A DNA stretch of 64,000 nucleotides from Verrucomicrobiales bacterium (GTDB taxonomy: Bacteria > Verrucomicrobiota > Verrucomicrobiia > Verrucomicrobiales > DEV007), in the NCBI GenBank assembly GCA_029213005.1, contig JARGPI010000021.1, positions 1 to 64,000 on the forward strand, read 5' to 3'. Positions within the stretch are counted from its first letter, which is position 1, and every line of letters starts with the position of its first letter. This document shows, in pieces, positions 46,901 to 54,300 of this stretch. The position numbers and the translations under genes are program-made. Under the pieces are notes generated by a model that worked only from the letters and a program-made list of their open reading frames with translations, had not been told where the DNA came from and did no database searches.

Positions 46901-47984
46901 AGGTGGCGCTAACGGTGGCGAGATGAGCGCCCTCCAGGCTGAGAGCTTCGCTACCTATGGCCTGACCTGATTCGACGGTGCGGCGTTCACTGACTCCAAA
47001 AAAGTCATGCATGATGTCGTCGTTGTCGTCATCGTGCTCCAGGCCCAGTACGTGCCCGATTTCGTGGCTCATCACACTAACAAGATCAATACCATAAAAG
47101 TCGGTTTCACTGAGGTCGTACGGGGTCTGATCGATGAACCATCCGAACCCCGCGGCGTCATCATCGATATAGATATTTGATCCCTCAGCGTAGCCGAGAG
47201 TGGCGCCATCCAATTCGGCGATATGGTACTGAATGGAGTCGAGAGCGGTGCGTTGCTCTTCGTTCAAACCTGAGCTGATCCAGGCGTGTTCGGCGGCATC
47301 GGCAATCAGGTCGAGCGTAGTGTAGGTAAAGGGAGGGGAGGCGGGTCCCGTGATCTGGTAGCAGGTCTCAATGCGGTCAAACGTGATCGGTTCACCGAGT
47401 TCGAGGAGCAGGCTGGTAATCATTTCGATCCCGTATTGCTCCATTTCCTGTGGCGTGGTTGTCAGGGATTGCCCAAAATCGTAGTCGCTGTCGAGGAGGT
47501 TATCATCGGCGTAAAAACCGGCCCGGTCAGAATCAAATGTAAATTCATTTCCCGAAGGATCGGCCAGGGAAATGATATCAACCAACGACGATTCCAGTGC
47601 GGTAATTACCTCGAGCTGTTTTTCATCGAGATCGGCGTCTTTCCAATAATCGAGGGTGATGCGGGCGAGATGCTTGATCTCTTCGGCAGTCAGATTGTCA
47701 AAGTTCGACAGGATTACGTGGTCGGAGTTGCTCCCGGTTTCTTCAATATCTACCTCAGGAAGGCTCTGAGTTCCGAAATCCTCGATATCACCAAAATCAG
47801 CTGTGACCTCAGTCTGAGTCGAAACATCGTCAGTCGGCACATCTGCTACGGGGGTGTCTATAGGGGCTCCGGAGAAAAGAATTCTCGGCTCCAATGCTTC
47901 AGCAATGTATTCGCGGCTGTCCGACGACGATTCCGTCGTCTGAGCTGCCGAGTGTTTCGTGTGCTTTTTCTTCCAGAACTTCAT
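28935..47984 (-). CDS. Giant LEPR-XLL surface protein with matrixin-like protease motif (giant 1)
   Basis: 6349 residues, complete. The N-terminus is basic (MKFWKKKHTKH) and carries LEPRILFSGAP at 31-41, the LEPR-XLL motif of giant PVC proteins. Residues ~225-330 contain HEIGHVLGLEHD (H307, E308, H311, H317, D318) and a downstream M325 (DIMHDF), the zinc site and Met-turn of matrixin-type metzincins. Then come, in order: autotransporter-associated beta-helix repeats (GALTKTGEGTLILSGANTYEG), VCBS/cadherin-like repeats (TFTYTIVDDNGATDTATVTV) and Ig/PKD-like repeats. LamG, PA14-like and discoidin-like domains sit inside loops of these. No autotransporter barrel or LPxTG motif ends the protein. 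Likely secreted or surface-bound and able to bind sugars; the protease role is predicted from the motif only. Confidence 0.88.
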   Translation of the reverse strand: MKFWKKKHTKHSAAQTTESSSDSREYIAEALEPRILFSGAPIDTPVADVPTDDVSTQTEVTADFGDIEDFGTQSLPEVDIEETGSNSDHVILSNFDNLTAEEIKHLARITLDYWKDADLDEKQLEVITALESSLVDIISLADPSGNEFTFDSDRAGFYADDNLLDSDYDFGQSLTTTPQEMEQYGIEMITSLLLELGEPITFDRIETCYQITGPASPPFTYTTLDLIADAAEHAWISSGLNEEQRTALDSIQYHIAELDGATLGYAEGSNIYIDDDAAGFGWFIDQTPYDLSETDFYGIDLVSVMSHEIGHVLGLEHDDDNDDIMHDFFGVSERRTVESGQAIGSEALSLEGAHLATVSATWTGSGDGTSWTDPANWDGTAPSIHGTLTIDTTATIDNVSDTDATAGVRLYQNGNTFQGIINLNQGTIVLDQYFGTGSNGAFNIGDGSGNGDAIVNIVSGGQWQIDRHSNGVFTINIQSDGQLNAIGTGKFAAYKDHPGRSWEINVDGGLLTSESDWDMSDGPDDDVNHLNLSNGATVNVGAISVDEEVIDFTDTVPNPLSTFTADYGGSFADEASVLAAIGTTFTSSGGLTLQVTDHGTSFSVSAVPVVVYVDDSWSASSPGDIISDSDLGTNGEETAVYNVNAFGTIEAALAAVENGGTIIVNSGTYAADFVLNKDITFEITGADTAQTAEISGIISGTGALTKTGEGTLILSGANTYEGQSTIAEGVLKLGVSRVSGVSSALGVNSGKTVIQNGGTLDLNGFELRGEPVEVAGAGHLGQGAITNTGPSQTAAFDNITLIGDATISSPTSRTDLVGQLNMGGFTLTKIGGNSLYLKGLTITNTGDIDITAGRVDFETSTSFDQSGTVTIRTGATLELNRNEATHPLNLVLENNSTLTNRTYGSVDTTTEFTGSVTLVYGLANLTVSNTGGNPTTVLSGKISGTGGFRKAGPNTLIISGDSDYTGNTFVNAGTLLVDGDNSLATAAVNVANGATLGGSGTIGGTVLAATGSKILPGTNSTGTLTISAVTTISGDLTFDIENSNADKLDIDGDTILGGTLTVSATSPSDDVYIIVDNDGTLTGTFSNYALNEAIVPVDGVDYKILYNSGDGNDVLLVKADPTIFYVNDQWSGLATGRLVDGDIESTSTENAVVGYTAFGTIAEALAKLGSNPGTIVINGGDYSSESISLSAANITLQLVNDKDNSEATVSIGSLQAHGGDTIVLGNNGTGVNLAVGNNVADSTISAILSGPGSLIKTGSKILFLTGSSNTYTGGSVIEAGTLRIQTDRSLGDVPGSFDAGNVTINGGTLKNNGPSIVLDANRGVEIGSSNGRFDVRTGTEMTINGVISGSGSLETRDGGVLILTAQNTYTGSTEVNAGTLQVTTPGGLPGSVSIVSSSTLNLLSGSTNSYTNSISGSGRVLLTLSGSTANTYLSGNSSGFTGLLELETDGSATGNKLNTGGLNLSSNATIRANDGTQVFVVGTLANDLEITGDGNTENRGVIRFANNATITGDITLLGDSSFGTENATISGNILSGTTEAVTLTFGAPSQSGGTLQINGVITDSTSVVSITRTGSGTVALNQANTYSGTTTVESGTLLINADHGAAPGTVTVANGATLGGNNTVGGNVIIESGGTLSPGSSLGDEGTLTFNQDLSIAGDATLDISGTDISSHDVINVLGTLTLGGSLNLVDNGSDFTALAADSQIALITVSGTSPASVSGMFTGLPEGTAVSLGGAEFTISYTGGDGNDIVLVNQGVADTGIALNSGNLVITDTNGGDTDDSLRFTVGATGYTIYDGSQVITTGISGATRISEHEIFIPFSSISGTEIQIDTLGGSDVLTLDLGGGTLQQKIVFSGGAGTGDLLEIVNGTLGKVTHHMTGPDSGEIDLDSDASVEIEYTGLEPVDMSGSTATDIVLNLAGTSPHNAQLSDIGGGIFRFESTDATPTFESTDFAAPSGSLTINGDASDSITLSTAVTLNGDFTVNGATTHLSDAVTTSGNDQSYNGNVVLDANASIIADTLSVSGLNLGAHTLTTNIDATANLTGQVDVSGGGITKTGTSVMTISGQLSGTGFTGQINGGYVISNNLNSSSTLTSGDWIVESGATLNVLATGNTSGLGAGTVNVSLNGGELDIDGIGFTTSNALDHYGYHISNDGIMDLDNNGGMMSNGSPSTFSNFAGQTLFTTGPGNRGLDFNSDTDFSATGAVDQNDNFANLFLGYFTPDVTGDYSFRIAQQDDRTGIWIDTNQNGVFESTTPGVGSNRGEQLLFNSTTAQTVSLVAGQEYLIAFTHREGGGGSGIDARFTGPAGSAITSETIVKPGDASQAGMWRSFETINAPVTLTNNIVVTATDSTVDFDSNVELGDLTAGAGIEINFDSTGNASNLLDFTGATTLNGDANFDTVNNARVELNNISENAEANVSVKGTGIVFLPTANTYSGTTTISESATIDISHAMSLGDSASGTTVNSGASLRVSGGITVADESLTLNGGGNSLSDGALHSTTGDNDWTGTITLTGNTTIRTDANSLDLQGGIDGGSFEARFESVGTTRVQNSGISGTGSIRKEDDGTLELYVDSDYTGNTLIANGTIDIRTSNGLGTSAGSTSISSGGTLRLRDNITVSDNLNINGVGEGSQGAIRSAGGSNTITGNITLAGSSLIDSDSGSTLEISGVISGGGSLTKSDAGTLSLSNTNTYTGTTTIEGGTLEVKADGGLGTGAGGTELTFNSILVFDLPGDYTIDESLVLGPDTTVRNLNSSTNLASSSITLNGDVTIESATAGTTFSTDAAIDLGIFGLTVIGDGDTDLTGDISSATLLGPDANGNFYVSGLVETVYSGQNISNPTSGSLLGGPSLYNSVRAGESNFGSATVDNGASGPWTFVGNNETVVYTGQFYDADGVFSFAENIDDQVLVKVDDVDVLRNTVWNQPSTTGTTTNNSATGAGTLNFGSGPNGDGWHEIEFIFGGGGGGNGATSGNGWTSTFGFGLNVDGSTSNQGGDYIAPVDSGDGSLFRTIATGGIIKQGAGTLSLDGTNTYEGLTDIQEGTLQIGADNAAQTIAAPGGLKVDAAATLEVTITGTNTSDLINVTEGVTLNGNLSLQVDPANTIATGAEIIIISNDLLDPVNGTFNGLAEGAVITVNGHSYQISYSGGVDDNDVVLTALNDAPVLTTPGATTPVEELDDASAQDIAPITGSFTVEDTDFGDTYTMSAGTPTIVRSSGATVPAGVATELANALTLNAGTYTFDPGPLALDFLNEGETLTITFPVTANDGDTDSNTEDLVFTIIGTNDAAIANDDTNTVSEDGPPATDNVIDNDFDADDDATIEVIAVEGDNTSVGNTITLGSGAKVTLNQDGSYSYDPNGVFDYLADGESTTDSFEYTISDGYVTTARYIMVKNNGSDLRELHIGEIEVFGPGQIPAVDNALGTGPLNPDTDLATTINGALVYSKGADASYSPNHGGNDDLNLLNAQEDTQANTWGISGVGAYVIIDLGAEYEIGSVRVHQRNESGQEARLHDFTVTLFADDGGALGDEVISKSYPDQPATFGFGEVTFPGADTAEVTVTVTGQNDEPVAIDDTLTVNEDDSGLNVNVFDTSTATEVTLTNPEVIQGTSGHGGNIGGTLSDGFAYDPATPTATLPDQFFNSNSGDGYHNLGVGDVVISYDLTSPVTIDGENQFVIDLYGRSSSVERDNDIDIHYFNAAGESIGVVTGLSIPDSSPHHLRVSSLGHVLSGETIASFQLIGHDSDGNTADNNAFTLMEIRAAVITQDGDPDTSDTISIQSIDDSATRGSVTLVDAANGIINYDPNGQFESLAPGETATDTFTYTIVDDNGATDTATVTVTINGQNDAPTASGDTYTTDEDTVLTIGPATNPPSYAEVVRSDNPVAYYPLSTDGADNQGNYDGTSTNVTFGEPGIFPADDSDSADSQGAASFDGSTSRVTVPLDQAVNPEGSFTVETWAKWDGGGGFRAVLNTRDSSGGIEQGYIIYKSNTNQWEFWTGVGAGAGNWDISSGGAAVAGEWTHLVATFEQDGAGPDGDGVYTGTKKFYVNGVEVSSETGQRYLPNTVADLTIGAGGNDGDQFYFDGHIDEVAIYDQTLEASDVAARYAAAQNNGLLVNDQDPDVNGTAPDNSITVSSFDAVSTGGGTVSVNSDGSFTYDPNGAFDYLAVGETATDTFTYTIIDDSGATDTATVTITIRGVNDAPELADVAITSENEGTQTSLSGKIQDSDFNGIGYTVTVNWGDPNHTETIAYDLANLDPTDGTYDDTTGEFTLYHTYLDDDPNGDPSNDYSVSVQVWETLGYKLQALYNFDNAQTTDGTDNSNDGSIVGTLDFVDDTPNALNGGQSVSGTNDGYILVNNSASLESIDDQLTVSFWVKANAADNQNWVRLIRKGNSNTAVTTWMVNRYNNTSELGFRTDTEGVGGGGNQNRHYPSGDNVLDGEWHHVTYVLDSGSTKEYVDGVLNTSQSYSHGDGLSNTYDLRLMGLGGNDFYGQMDDIALYSRALSDSEVAQLAAAPVPTNVKSQVVDVTTTVTNVIPTVTINAIDPIDENGIAVLSGEVTDPGSLDSHTITIHWGDENDTVTSVFEIPAVLTVVNSETGETTLNLTSGQTFNSITPNDTDSVLEILTVNSDGSYTFQVGHQYLDDGVAGTPFDGSNGTASDNATISITVEDDDQLPTSPVSNDGLFNVSIYQIESGGTDASLDSASEAEGIWQSIDAGATAPGTVTVGSTTYNVTGYTSGTTTQANYGGGGDFTGDDGYGAIGDGSVTAASQLSVRAQAYLEFTVGGTYTIAAGSDDGRQISLTDALNQASGYSGFSAGGDQIDGGFIPGSTSVRFNGTTGHNQTLGVFTVNAGDILYLDSFFFERSGGDSFEISIANGSHTTFNAANFELLADGVLGIEVSSEGVPITNATSTAVTIQNTAPQVTLNAVSDIDENGIATLTGSVTDPGTLDSLHLTVDWGDPNNTSDSTFNIAAMFSIDPATGLTTQQLNINDTFDSLSDDSVLTITSVDAATGTFEFSVNRQYLDDGSSNPDYANGANGTAEDTFTITVSVVDDDQRSYESIVAGDPDLNGYWRFEENTGATTANDTSDNNYDGTVNGDTTFGQTSALTTLGSALTFDGNGDYIATGTTAGQLGFGGDFTASAWLMVDVHKQDNTIFGTDTSGTNNGLHLVIRNQKAHFGFFSNDVGGTQVLNIGEWYHVTWRFDTATNEQAIFINGELDNSRISPVGPFTGVAHNVNIGRWANGSYFDGMMDEVSVIGRALSNAEIEALAESGPSLPGTATTTVKVSDVAPQVTLNPVTAINENETATLTGTISDVGALDAQQVSINWGDANDTRDSVFELSARYEVDSATGELTQVLGTVGHTTFTSSDGAATLTVTGVNNTSGEITFTVDHTYLDDGAAGTPFGGANGTASDQVDISVTVLDDDSLSTTSTTSVTISNVAPTVSLNAITAITENGYAIAAGRITDQGRLDSHHIVIDWGDPNNTADSIFDLDALLSIDPATGATTALLAVNDTFTSSSDGTTLRITAVDIVAGTFDFEVARQYLDDGAAGSTFATGQNGTANDTFTVRISVNDDDFLTHESIVASDPDLTGFWRFQEDSGANTAHDSSGNGGEGTFQGDVDIAAGSVNANFGTAATFDGVSDAIATGRTAAELGFTGDFTASAWIYLNSTTGDQTIFGTESVGTNNALHLVIRGGRPHLGFFSNDLTGNTNLSSGQWHHITWQFDSSTNQQSIYVDGNFDKSRIAPSSFTGGSNEVILGHWRLGTNHYFNGMMDDVSVIGRVLTSEEISVLAAAGPNTPATASTTVTVNNADAELTLEPVTPIDENDSAAVKGTITDAGRLDSHQVIVNWDDPNDAGVATFDLSAIYSVNNANGDLTAELLPGAIIDSSSDDSRLTIDTIDTVTGVITFTVTHQYEDDGSAPGDTWASNTSNIVVSLADDDTSTDIENVSVVVNNVAPQIVNLSVVPAIIDASDSVTLTGDILDPGSLDVFTIQIDWADGSSDIITRPAGATDFSWTHQYDFKGDYTIQVTLLDDDNGSDTQTILVRVDNSPPTVELNPVTDITAGDTAVITGDFTDTGLAERHEIIIDFDDEAAPANATFDVAPTRDLSVGDRVNSSTDGSVLIITGIDLTTGEVKFRVDHTYPIDGIKDLTISVDDGAAIARDSAKVKVFYIRPFGDNPGVFRFEPGEPNLIGIISAFSNMSEHRLFSGFQVEGSIGDRLNNGSGQSFNGFSTLAPYLAGVSTPNAGINVIIRDLAGTPISNQFVRADMAGNWTSVFNGISLDNENYTIEIRTTPPVWSTTTSLKPAEVVTFNGMILGNPNAIEGLSPGQIIGSIILPTSIEAVIDKLIE
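29500..38440 (-). repeat. Giant 1: VCBS and Ig/PKD-like modules hosting inserted domains
   Basis: The upstream part holds VCBS-type units (GxFxYDPNGxFxxLAxGExxTDTFTYTIxDxxGATDTATVTV). The downstream part has eight related Ig/PKD-like units (xIxENxxAxLxGxxxDxGxLDxHxxxxxWGDxN ... YLDDG), at approximate centres 35250, 34200, 33050, 31900, 31450, 30350, 29980 and 29660. Domains inside their loops: discoidin-like 37350-37850, jelly-roll-like 36720-37230, LamG 35680-36400, LamG 34445-35115, PA14-like 33280-33970, LamG 32170-32830, LamG 30590-31265. Boundaries are estimates from the translated sequence. Confidence 0.75.
38860..46190 (-). repeat. Giant 1: beta-helix repeats of the autotransporter-associated type
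   Basis: About 15 PATR-type units carry the consensus ISGxGxLxKxGxGTLxLSGxNTYxGxTxIxxGTLxV, separated by looser beta-helix coils. Two units open with a YVDDSW/YVNDQW ... AFGTIxxALA cap. Two larger guest modules interrupt the helix, at ~39000-39560 and ~41030-41580. DNA identity between units is low, so the array is old rather than recently expanded. Confidence 0.8.
42000..42705 (-). repeat. Shared ~235-residue module, copy in giant 1
   Basis: Begins LVITDTNGGDTDDSL and contains IFIPFSSISG, LQQKIVFSGGAGTGD, YTGLEPVDMSGSTATD, FESTDFAAPSGSLTING and TLSTAVTLNGDFTVNG. The same order recurs at 57440-58165 and 52570-53275 in giant 2. I do not know a named domain for it. Confidence 0.75.
46960..47984 (-). 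other. Giant 1: LEPR-XLL motif and matrixin-like domain
   Basis: The region codes for the export-type N-terminus, an acidic linker rich in D/E/T, and the zinc protease motif at about 47030-47070. The sequence around it (SNIYIDDDAAGFGWF before, and VSERRTVESG after the Met-turn) matches short matrixin-like domains seen at the head of other secreted bacterial giants. LEPR-XLL is thought to mark exported giant proteins in PVC bacteria. Confidence 0.75.
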
Positions 47985-48386
47985 GGATATGTGTTAGGCA
48001 ATAGACTGTCAATCTAGTTGTCGGGTCATCACCGGTCGTGACATCGACAACGCTTTTTGGTTGACCGCGAAATACGATCTCAGGCGTAGAAAATGGGTCA
48101 ACAAATTTGTCCCACCGATAAACGGGATATCATAAATTGAACGGCGCTTTCGCTGTTACATTCGGCACCCGAGGCCGGATGGCAGCCTTTCAAATCGGCT
48201 GCCATTTGGTGGTTTGAATCTCACTGATGCTGCGTGAGTTGCGAGCGGGGTATCGGACTTGTTTGCAAATCGCACGGTGGGCGCAGACCTTCACCCGGGC
48301 GTTCTTTTTTAAGAAAAGTTAAACTTGTACAGGGTACAGTCTGAGAGTGTACCCTGTACAGTTTGGTAAATAATTGGGGAAACGGC
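47985..48386. other. Intergenic region between the two giant genes
   Basis: 402 bp. It contains the tandem palindrome pair (48326-48360) next to the giant 2 stop, and a 9-bp hairpin ATGGCAGCC / GGCTGCCAT (48179-48187 with 48197-48205) without a T-run, which could be a regulator site or a weak terminator. The rest, down to the giant 1 ATG, shows no gene; open frames here are short and non-conserved in appearance. The giant 1 promoter must lie here or the two giants are co-transcribed. Confidence 0.6.
48326..48360. promoter_or_regulatory. Tandem TGTAC-N3-GTACA palindromes, locus 3 (between giant genes)
   Basis: TGTACAGGGTACA at 48326-48338 and TGTACCCTGTACA at 48348-48360, both perfect and 22 bp apart start to start. 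Here the two centres point in opposite directions, unlike the other two loci. They lie 27 bp after the giant 2 stop and about 340 bp before the giant 1 ATG. Confidence 0.8.
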
Positions 48387-51300
48387 CTACTGGTTCCCTC
48401 CCGTGACATCGATATCGATGAGGTTGGATACCATCTCGAGCACTCGCAGGTTTTCCGGCAGCAAGGCATTGCCGGAAAGGTCCAGTGGAGTGCCGTTGAG
48501 AATTGAGTTATTCAGGGCGGACAGGACATCGGTCGGTTCTGATTCCGGTCCGGTTAGGTAGACGATCCTGACATCACCCTCAAGGCTGATGAACACTCCG
48601 GCCTGAAGGGGCTCGTCCGAACCTGGAAGATCCGTGATCGAATGACCTGAGCCATCGGTGACGAAAAGTCGTTCAAAACGGTAATCCTGAAACAGCCCTG
48701 AGATACCGGTCAGGGTGAATCGGCCGGGTAGGGCAGCGAAGCTGAAGAAGCCTCCGGTTCCATTGCTGTCGGGCGCGAGGAAGTAGACTTCCGCGACCGC
48801 GCTGGCTTCCGCCTTGGCATCGGTCGAGTCCGTCACTGCTACGTCGATCTGGTAGAGTCCGTCTTTCTGGTAGATGTGGGAAACGGTGAATTCGACTTCG
48901 CCGGTTGTCGGATCCATACCGGTGATTTGCAATTGCATACCATCGGTTGAAGAGGCGATAATCATCCCCGGAGCTAAACCACCGTTGAAACTTGGAATGG
49001 TAAAGGTCGAGACTCCACCATCGGGGTCTTTCCAGTCGACTTCGAGGACGTGGCTGTCGATTAATCCGAAGTCGGTGAAGGATCCATTTACCGTAGTGGG
49101 GAAGAGCCGCTGAGAAATCGGAATGTCGATTTCCAGAGACGGGACATTGTCTCTTTCGATATCGGTATAGTTGATCGCCTTTTGTCCTCCGCCGAATGAG
49201 AAGGTTCCACTGAAACCATCAACAACTACAGTTCTCTGCGGATTGATCGCGTTCAGGGTATTTAAGATATCGCCATCGTCGACGAGAGTCGGTGACTTAC
49301 CGTCGATATTGATCACTGAGAAAACACTGGGAACGATATTGAACTGATCCCGGTCGTTGCCACCGGAGATAAAGACGTTACCAAAGGCGTTGACTGTGCC
49401 AAGAATCTCAACGGAGCTTCCTTCGGGATCGTCCACACCGGTTTGATCGACGGTGATATTGATCTGCCCGTTGTTCGAAACAATCGAGGCGTCAGCGTGG
49501 AGCTTGAAATTATCTCCTGCGATCAGATTAATTGTAGCATCGGCTGTGAGGTCGACCGTTTCGAGATTCAAGTCCCCGGAGTTCGCTGTGATGTCGATAG
49601 TTCCCGTTGTGTTAATCGTCACTCCGGGATTAACCATCACCTCATCAGCGATAACCAAAAGGTTGCCATTAAGAGTGATCGGACCATTGGTTGTCTCAAT
49701 CGTAACTTTGTCGCCCGGTTCGACTTCGCTGTCTGCACCGGTTGTATCGATTGTCAGCCCGGTTACTAAACTACCATCTACGACAACGGTTTGGGCGTTG
49801 GGTCGGCTGATTTGGTGGGGGAGTAGTCCCGTCGTGTTTATTACCAACGCGGAGTTCGCTGTTTCACGGATCGTATAGGTATTGTCGTCGCTGTTGTAGG
49901 TGATCAGAAGGGTGTCGTTCGAGTCAGATGTGATATCGGTGATTGAAAGGATTCCCCCGGACAGGTCTACATTGGTCTGGGCTTCGCCTGCGTAGAGAAC
50001 GACATCGTTTCCGTCCCCTCCCACGTAGGAAATAGTGTAGCGGTTGCCATCATCATCGAAGACGGTGGCTCCCTCCTGCAATCCTGCAAACGTTCCGTTT
50101 ACGGGATCCGCTCCTTCATTGTTGATAACCAAAATTGAGCTTCCCGCTGCCGGTTCCGTAGCGTCTGACACGGTCAAAGTGGCTGCCGCTCCGAGGGTAA
50201 CCTGGCTCGCAGGCACGGATGACACCAGGGTGTCTGAAGTCCCGCCATCAATTTGGAACTGGAAATCCCGGTTGATAGTGATGTCGCTGTTTACGGTCAA
50301 GTTTCCGATTCCACCGGAGGAAGCGGGATCGCCTGTCGCCAGAACGCCTTCGATAGTAACGGTTTGACCTGCGGATGGAGTAATAGAGCCGTTACCTCCG
50401 AGAGTCGCCCCGGCTGCGATAGTGTAGTTTTCACCGCCGGTATGATTTCCATTTATCAGCATCGTTCCCGCAGAAACTCCGGTCGCTCCGCTGTAAGTAT
50501 TGTTTCCGTTGAGAATCAAAGTGCCGTTACCGAGTTTCGAAACGCCGCCGGCACCGGAGAAAACGTTGTTCACCGATGCGGTCCGGCCGGACTCAATGTC
50601 GAAAGTCTGTCCATTATCTCCATTGATGGTAATAGGTAGATTGGTTTGGATAGTCAGATCTTGACCTGAGAGGTTCTGGATGGTTCCCGCATTCCAATTG
50701 AAAGTAGAGGTGCCACCACCATTACTGAGATTTCTGAACTGGAGCGTGCCCCCGTTCAAATCGATTTTGCCGGTAGTGTTTGCCGGGTTAGTGCTGGTCC
50801 CTGAAGCGCTCGGGTCTGCCAGCAAAATATTGTTCGCGGAAACGGTCCCTGCTTCAAAGATCAGTTTTCCGCGTCCTGCGCCGGACAGGCTGCCGTGGAG
50901 CCCGATAATCAAGTCGTCCAGAGTGGCGTTAAACGTGCCACCGGTGAGATCCATGACGCTTTCCGCCGGTGCCGATCCGGTTCCCGCCCGGTTGTAGCCG
51001 ATCCGGAGATCGGTTTCTGCAACCGTTTTGCCGCTCAGGGTCAGAGTTCCTCCGGCTGCGATATCCAGCATGCCGACGCCCTTCAACCCGCCCACCGACA
51101 TGGTATTGATATTAAAGGTATTGGTGCCGCCGCCGAGATGTAAATCACTACTGGTGCTGATGCTCTGATTTTGAGCTGGAGAGTCCTCACTGAGGGTGAG
51201 GGATGTCGCCGTGATGGTATTGGTGCCGGTCTGCGACAATGTCATGTCACCCTGGGTCCATCCCGAGCCGGTCGTGCCAGTGCCCTGCCGAACTTGGCTC

Positions 51301-54300
51301 ACGTCTATCGTTACGGACGAGGCGCCGCTGAAGTCAACGGTTCCCATGGTGTTGCCATTTCCGGCATCACGCCGTCCGAGATCGAGAGTTTCACTTCCGC
51401 TGCCGATTAAAACTGCGCCGCTGTTCACGGTGAGGTCTCCGGTGCCACTATTGTAACCAACCCGGAGGTTATCGACAGTTAAACCGTTACCGACCGACAT
51501 GGTGCCGTTGTCGATTTGCAGTGAGCTGGTTCCGCCGTTGTCGGTGATACCGTTTACTACGGTGACTAGATTGCCGTTGGTGACGCTGAGGCTGGCGGAC
51601 GTTCCTGCTTCGCTCAATTCAATATTATCTACGGTCACTATATCGCGGACCTCCGCCGCGGATTCTTCAATGTCTAGTGTTTCGACGTCGACGATAGAAT
51701 TAAAAGTAACCGTATTCGATTGAATAACTTTTAGGGTTCCGAGGCGACTTCCGCCTTCTAATTCGGCAGGTCCTATATCAGTTGGTGCCGCGAAACTGGA
51801 TAGTTGAAACACGAACGCATCAACTGCGGCCCCATCTTCACGTTCCGAGAACCTCAGAGTAAAGACTCCATTATTGGCGGCAATGTCAGCTTCAGTAATT
51901 TCCCAGACGGCGGGAACCTTCGGGGTGCCACTTGCATTGTTTACTTCAAATCCTCCGCTGCCGTCCCATGGAGTAGTGGCGAAATCATGGTCGATTCCGT
52001 GTTGAAGCTCGTAATGGTCGGCGAGTTGTCCCCCGGTGCCATCTTTCAGTTCGAGAATGTCGACAAACATCGAATCGGCGCTCCCTGCCGGGGTGTCTCC
52101 ATCCCAGCGCATATATAGGCGATAGGTGCCGGCCCTGGTGATGTTCATTTCATATTCGATGGATGGGGCATTGTTAGGTCCACCCGCACTGCCGCTACCG
52201 TCGGCGAGTAGCTGGACGAATTCCCCGCCGCGGGCATTGACGATATCGATCGCATTATCGGTCGGTAATCTCTCTCCCGGAACGACCTTCCATTCCGTGC
52301 CGTCGGCAGCGGATGTCCGGCGGGTGTAGTTCTCGGCTTCACCGACGACAACTCCGGCAGTAATGGCATCGTCAAAGGTGATATTGCCTGCCGTCCCGGC
52401 GTTGAGTTGCAAGCCGCGGCCCGCTACATCGCCGGAAACCATTCCCTGAAACGCAATATCACTTCCACCACCGGCTGACGTATCAACCGTCACTGTCGAG
52501 CCCAGTCGCACTACTGAATTAAAATCAACCGGGCCGTTTGCGGTTATATTATGATCGAGTTTAACCAAGCCTAGATTGAAGGTGATCGCACCATCGAGGT
52601 TGAGATCACTGGCAATCACTACAGAATCACTTGAGTCACCATTGATCGTGATCGATCCGCTTGGCAGTGCAAAGGAGGTGCTCTGGAACGTGCCTGTGAG
52701 GCTTTCCAGTATCAGGTTGCCGCCAGCCTGACTGATCTGCGCACCGTCAGTTCCGGTTGGCAGATTAAAGACCAAATCCGTCAACGTACTGCCGGTCATG
52801 TCGATGCCACCGTCGAGTCCGGAATAACTCAGGTCGTCGACACTGTCGTTATTGATATCCAGAGTACCGCTATCGGAGCCAAGGTGGTTGTGGGTTAAGC
52901 TGTTTGTGAAAACTGAATTGGTGATGGTTAACGTATCGCCAGCGGCCGGATCTCCGGCCTGATAATCGATTCCATCGACGAAGTCCTGAACGGAGTCCAG
53001 GGTGACGGAGTCGGCACCGTCCAGCGTGTTTATGATCAAAAGTGAGCCGGTGACATCGCTAAATGGGATATAGACGGTATTGGCATCGAACCTGACCGCG
53101 TTGGGCGCCAGAGTGCGTCCCCCGGTCGGCGTAGTAGTGATAGCGAGGCTGGAGTCGGAGATAACGTATCGGCTGTTGGCTTGATCCGCATAGATAGTCA
53201 AATCGTCAGCCGAGGTGCCACCTGCGATGTCAGTGATGACCAGGTTTCCTGATGCATCGAGTGATACTTCGGTTTCGGCCACTCCCGCAGCGGTTAAAAC
53301 GACATCATTCCCATCGCCACCAGTGTAGCTGATTGTAAAGGTGTAGCTTGTGCCTGCGTAATCGACTTCGAAAACATGGCCTTCGGGCATTCCGGAAAAA
53401 GTGCCAACGATCGCATCGCCTGCCTCATCATTGACGAGGATAGTAAAAGTATCACCGCTGACTGCGGCGTAGTTCAAGTCCAGGTTAAGCATCCCGCTAA
53501 GGGTCACGGTACTGTCGGTTGCGTCATCATCGATCGTGATTTGATCGTGTCCGCTCACTACACCCGGTCCTGCCGTTCCGTTGATTGAGATTTCGATCGC
53601 CCCTGAATTCTGCGTGTAGTCACCGTCGACTGACATTCGGTCGGCCTCCCCGTCCGCTCCGACCTGGAGAATGCCACCGCCCTGGGTTAGAGAGACGCCG
53701 AAGTCATTCACATCTTTGAGCGTTCCACCGGTGAAGGTGAAGGTTTCCGCTCCCGGGCGATCTACGATGTCGACGCCACTCAGGTCAAGGGTTCCTCCAC
53801 TGAGATTGAGAGTCGAGTTTCCATCAGTATCGGCCAGATTGAGAGCTGTTGTGACCTTGACCGTTCCGTCGACTAAATTGAAGGTTGAAACACCGTCAGC
53901 GAGATCCAGGATTCCCACAGTGAGGAAGCCGCCGTTTTGAGTCAGGGCTCCAGTGGTATTGGAATTGTTGGCGGAGCTTCCACTGATATCGGTGTCCGCC
54001 AGAAAAATGCGATCGGCGGTAATCGTCCCCGCATCGTAGATCAAAGCCCCTTTGCCTCCTCCGTTGCCGCTGGCGTGGGCGCCAATGAATACATCATCAA
54101 GAGTGGCGTTAAACGTGCCCCCGGTAAGATCGAGGGTGCTGAGAACCGGTGCGGTTCCGGTTCCCGCTGTATTGTTGAAGCCGATTCGAAGGTCTGTTGC
54201 AGCATTGCCATCTCCACCAAGCGTGAAGGTGCCTCCCGAAACTATATCAACCTTGCCGGAACTCTTGAGGTCACCAACCGTAAAGGTATCGACCTGGAAG

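Noticed and set aside
47286..48017. 243-codon plus-strand open frame at the start of giant 1
   Set aside because: It lies antisense to the LEPR-XLL and protease-motif region, which is clearly coding. No domain is seen in its translation. The many other plus-strand frames of 60-140 codons across 28935-64000 are rejected for the same reason.
48179..48205. Terminator of giant 2
   Set aside because: A good 9-bp stem exists, but no T-run follows on either strand and it lies about 180 bp after the stop codon.
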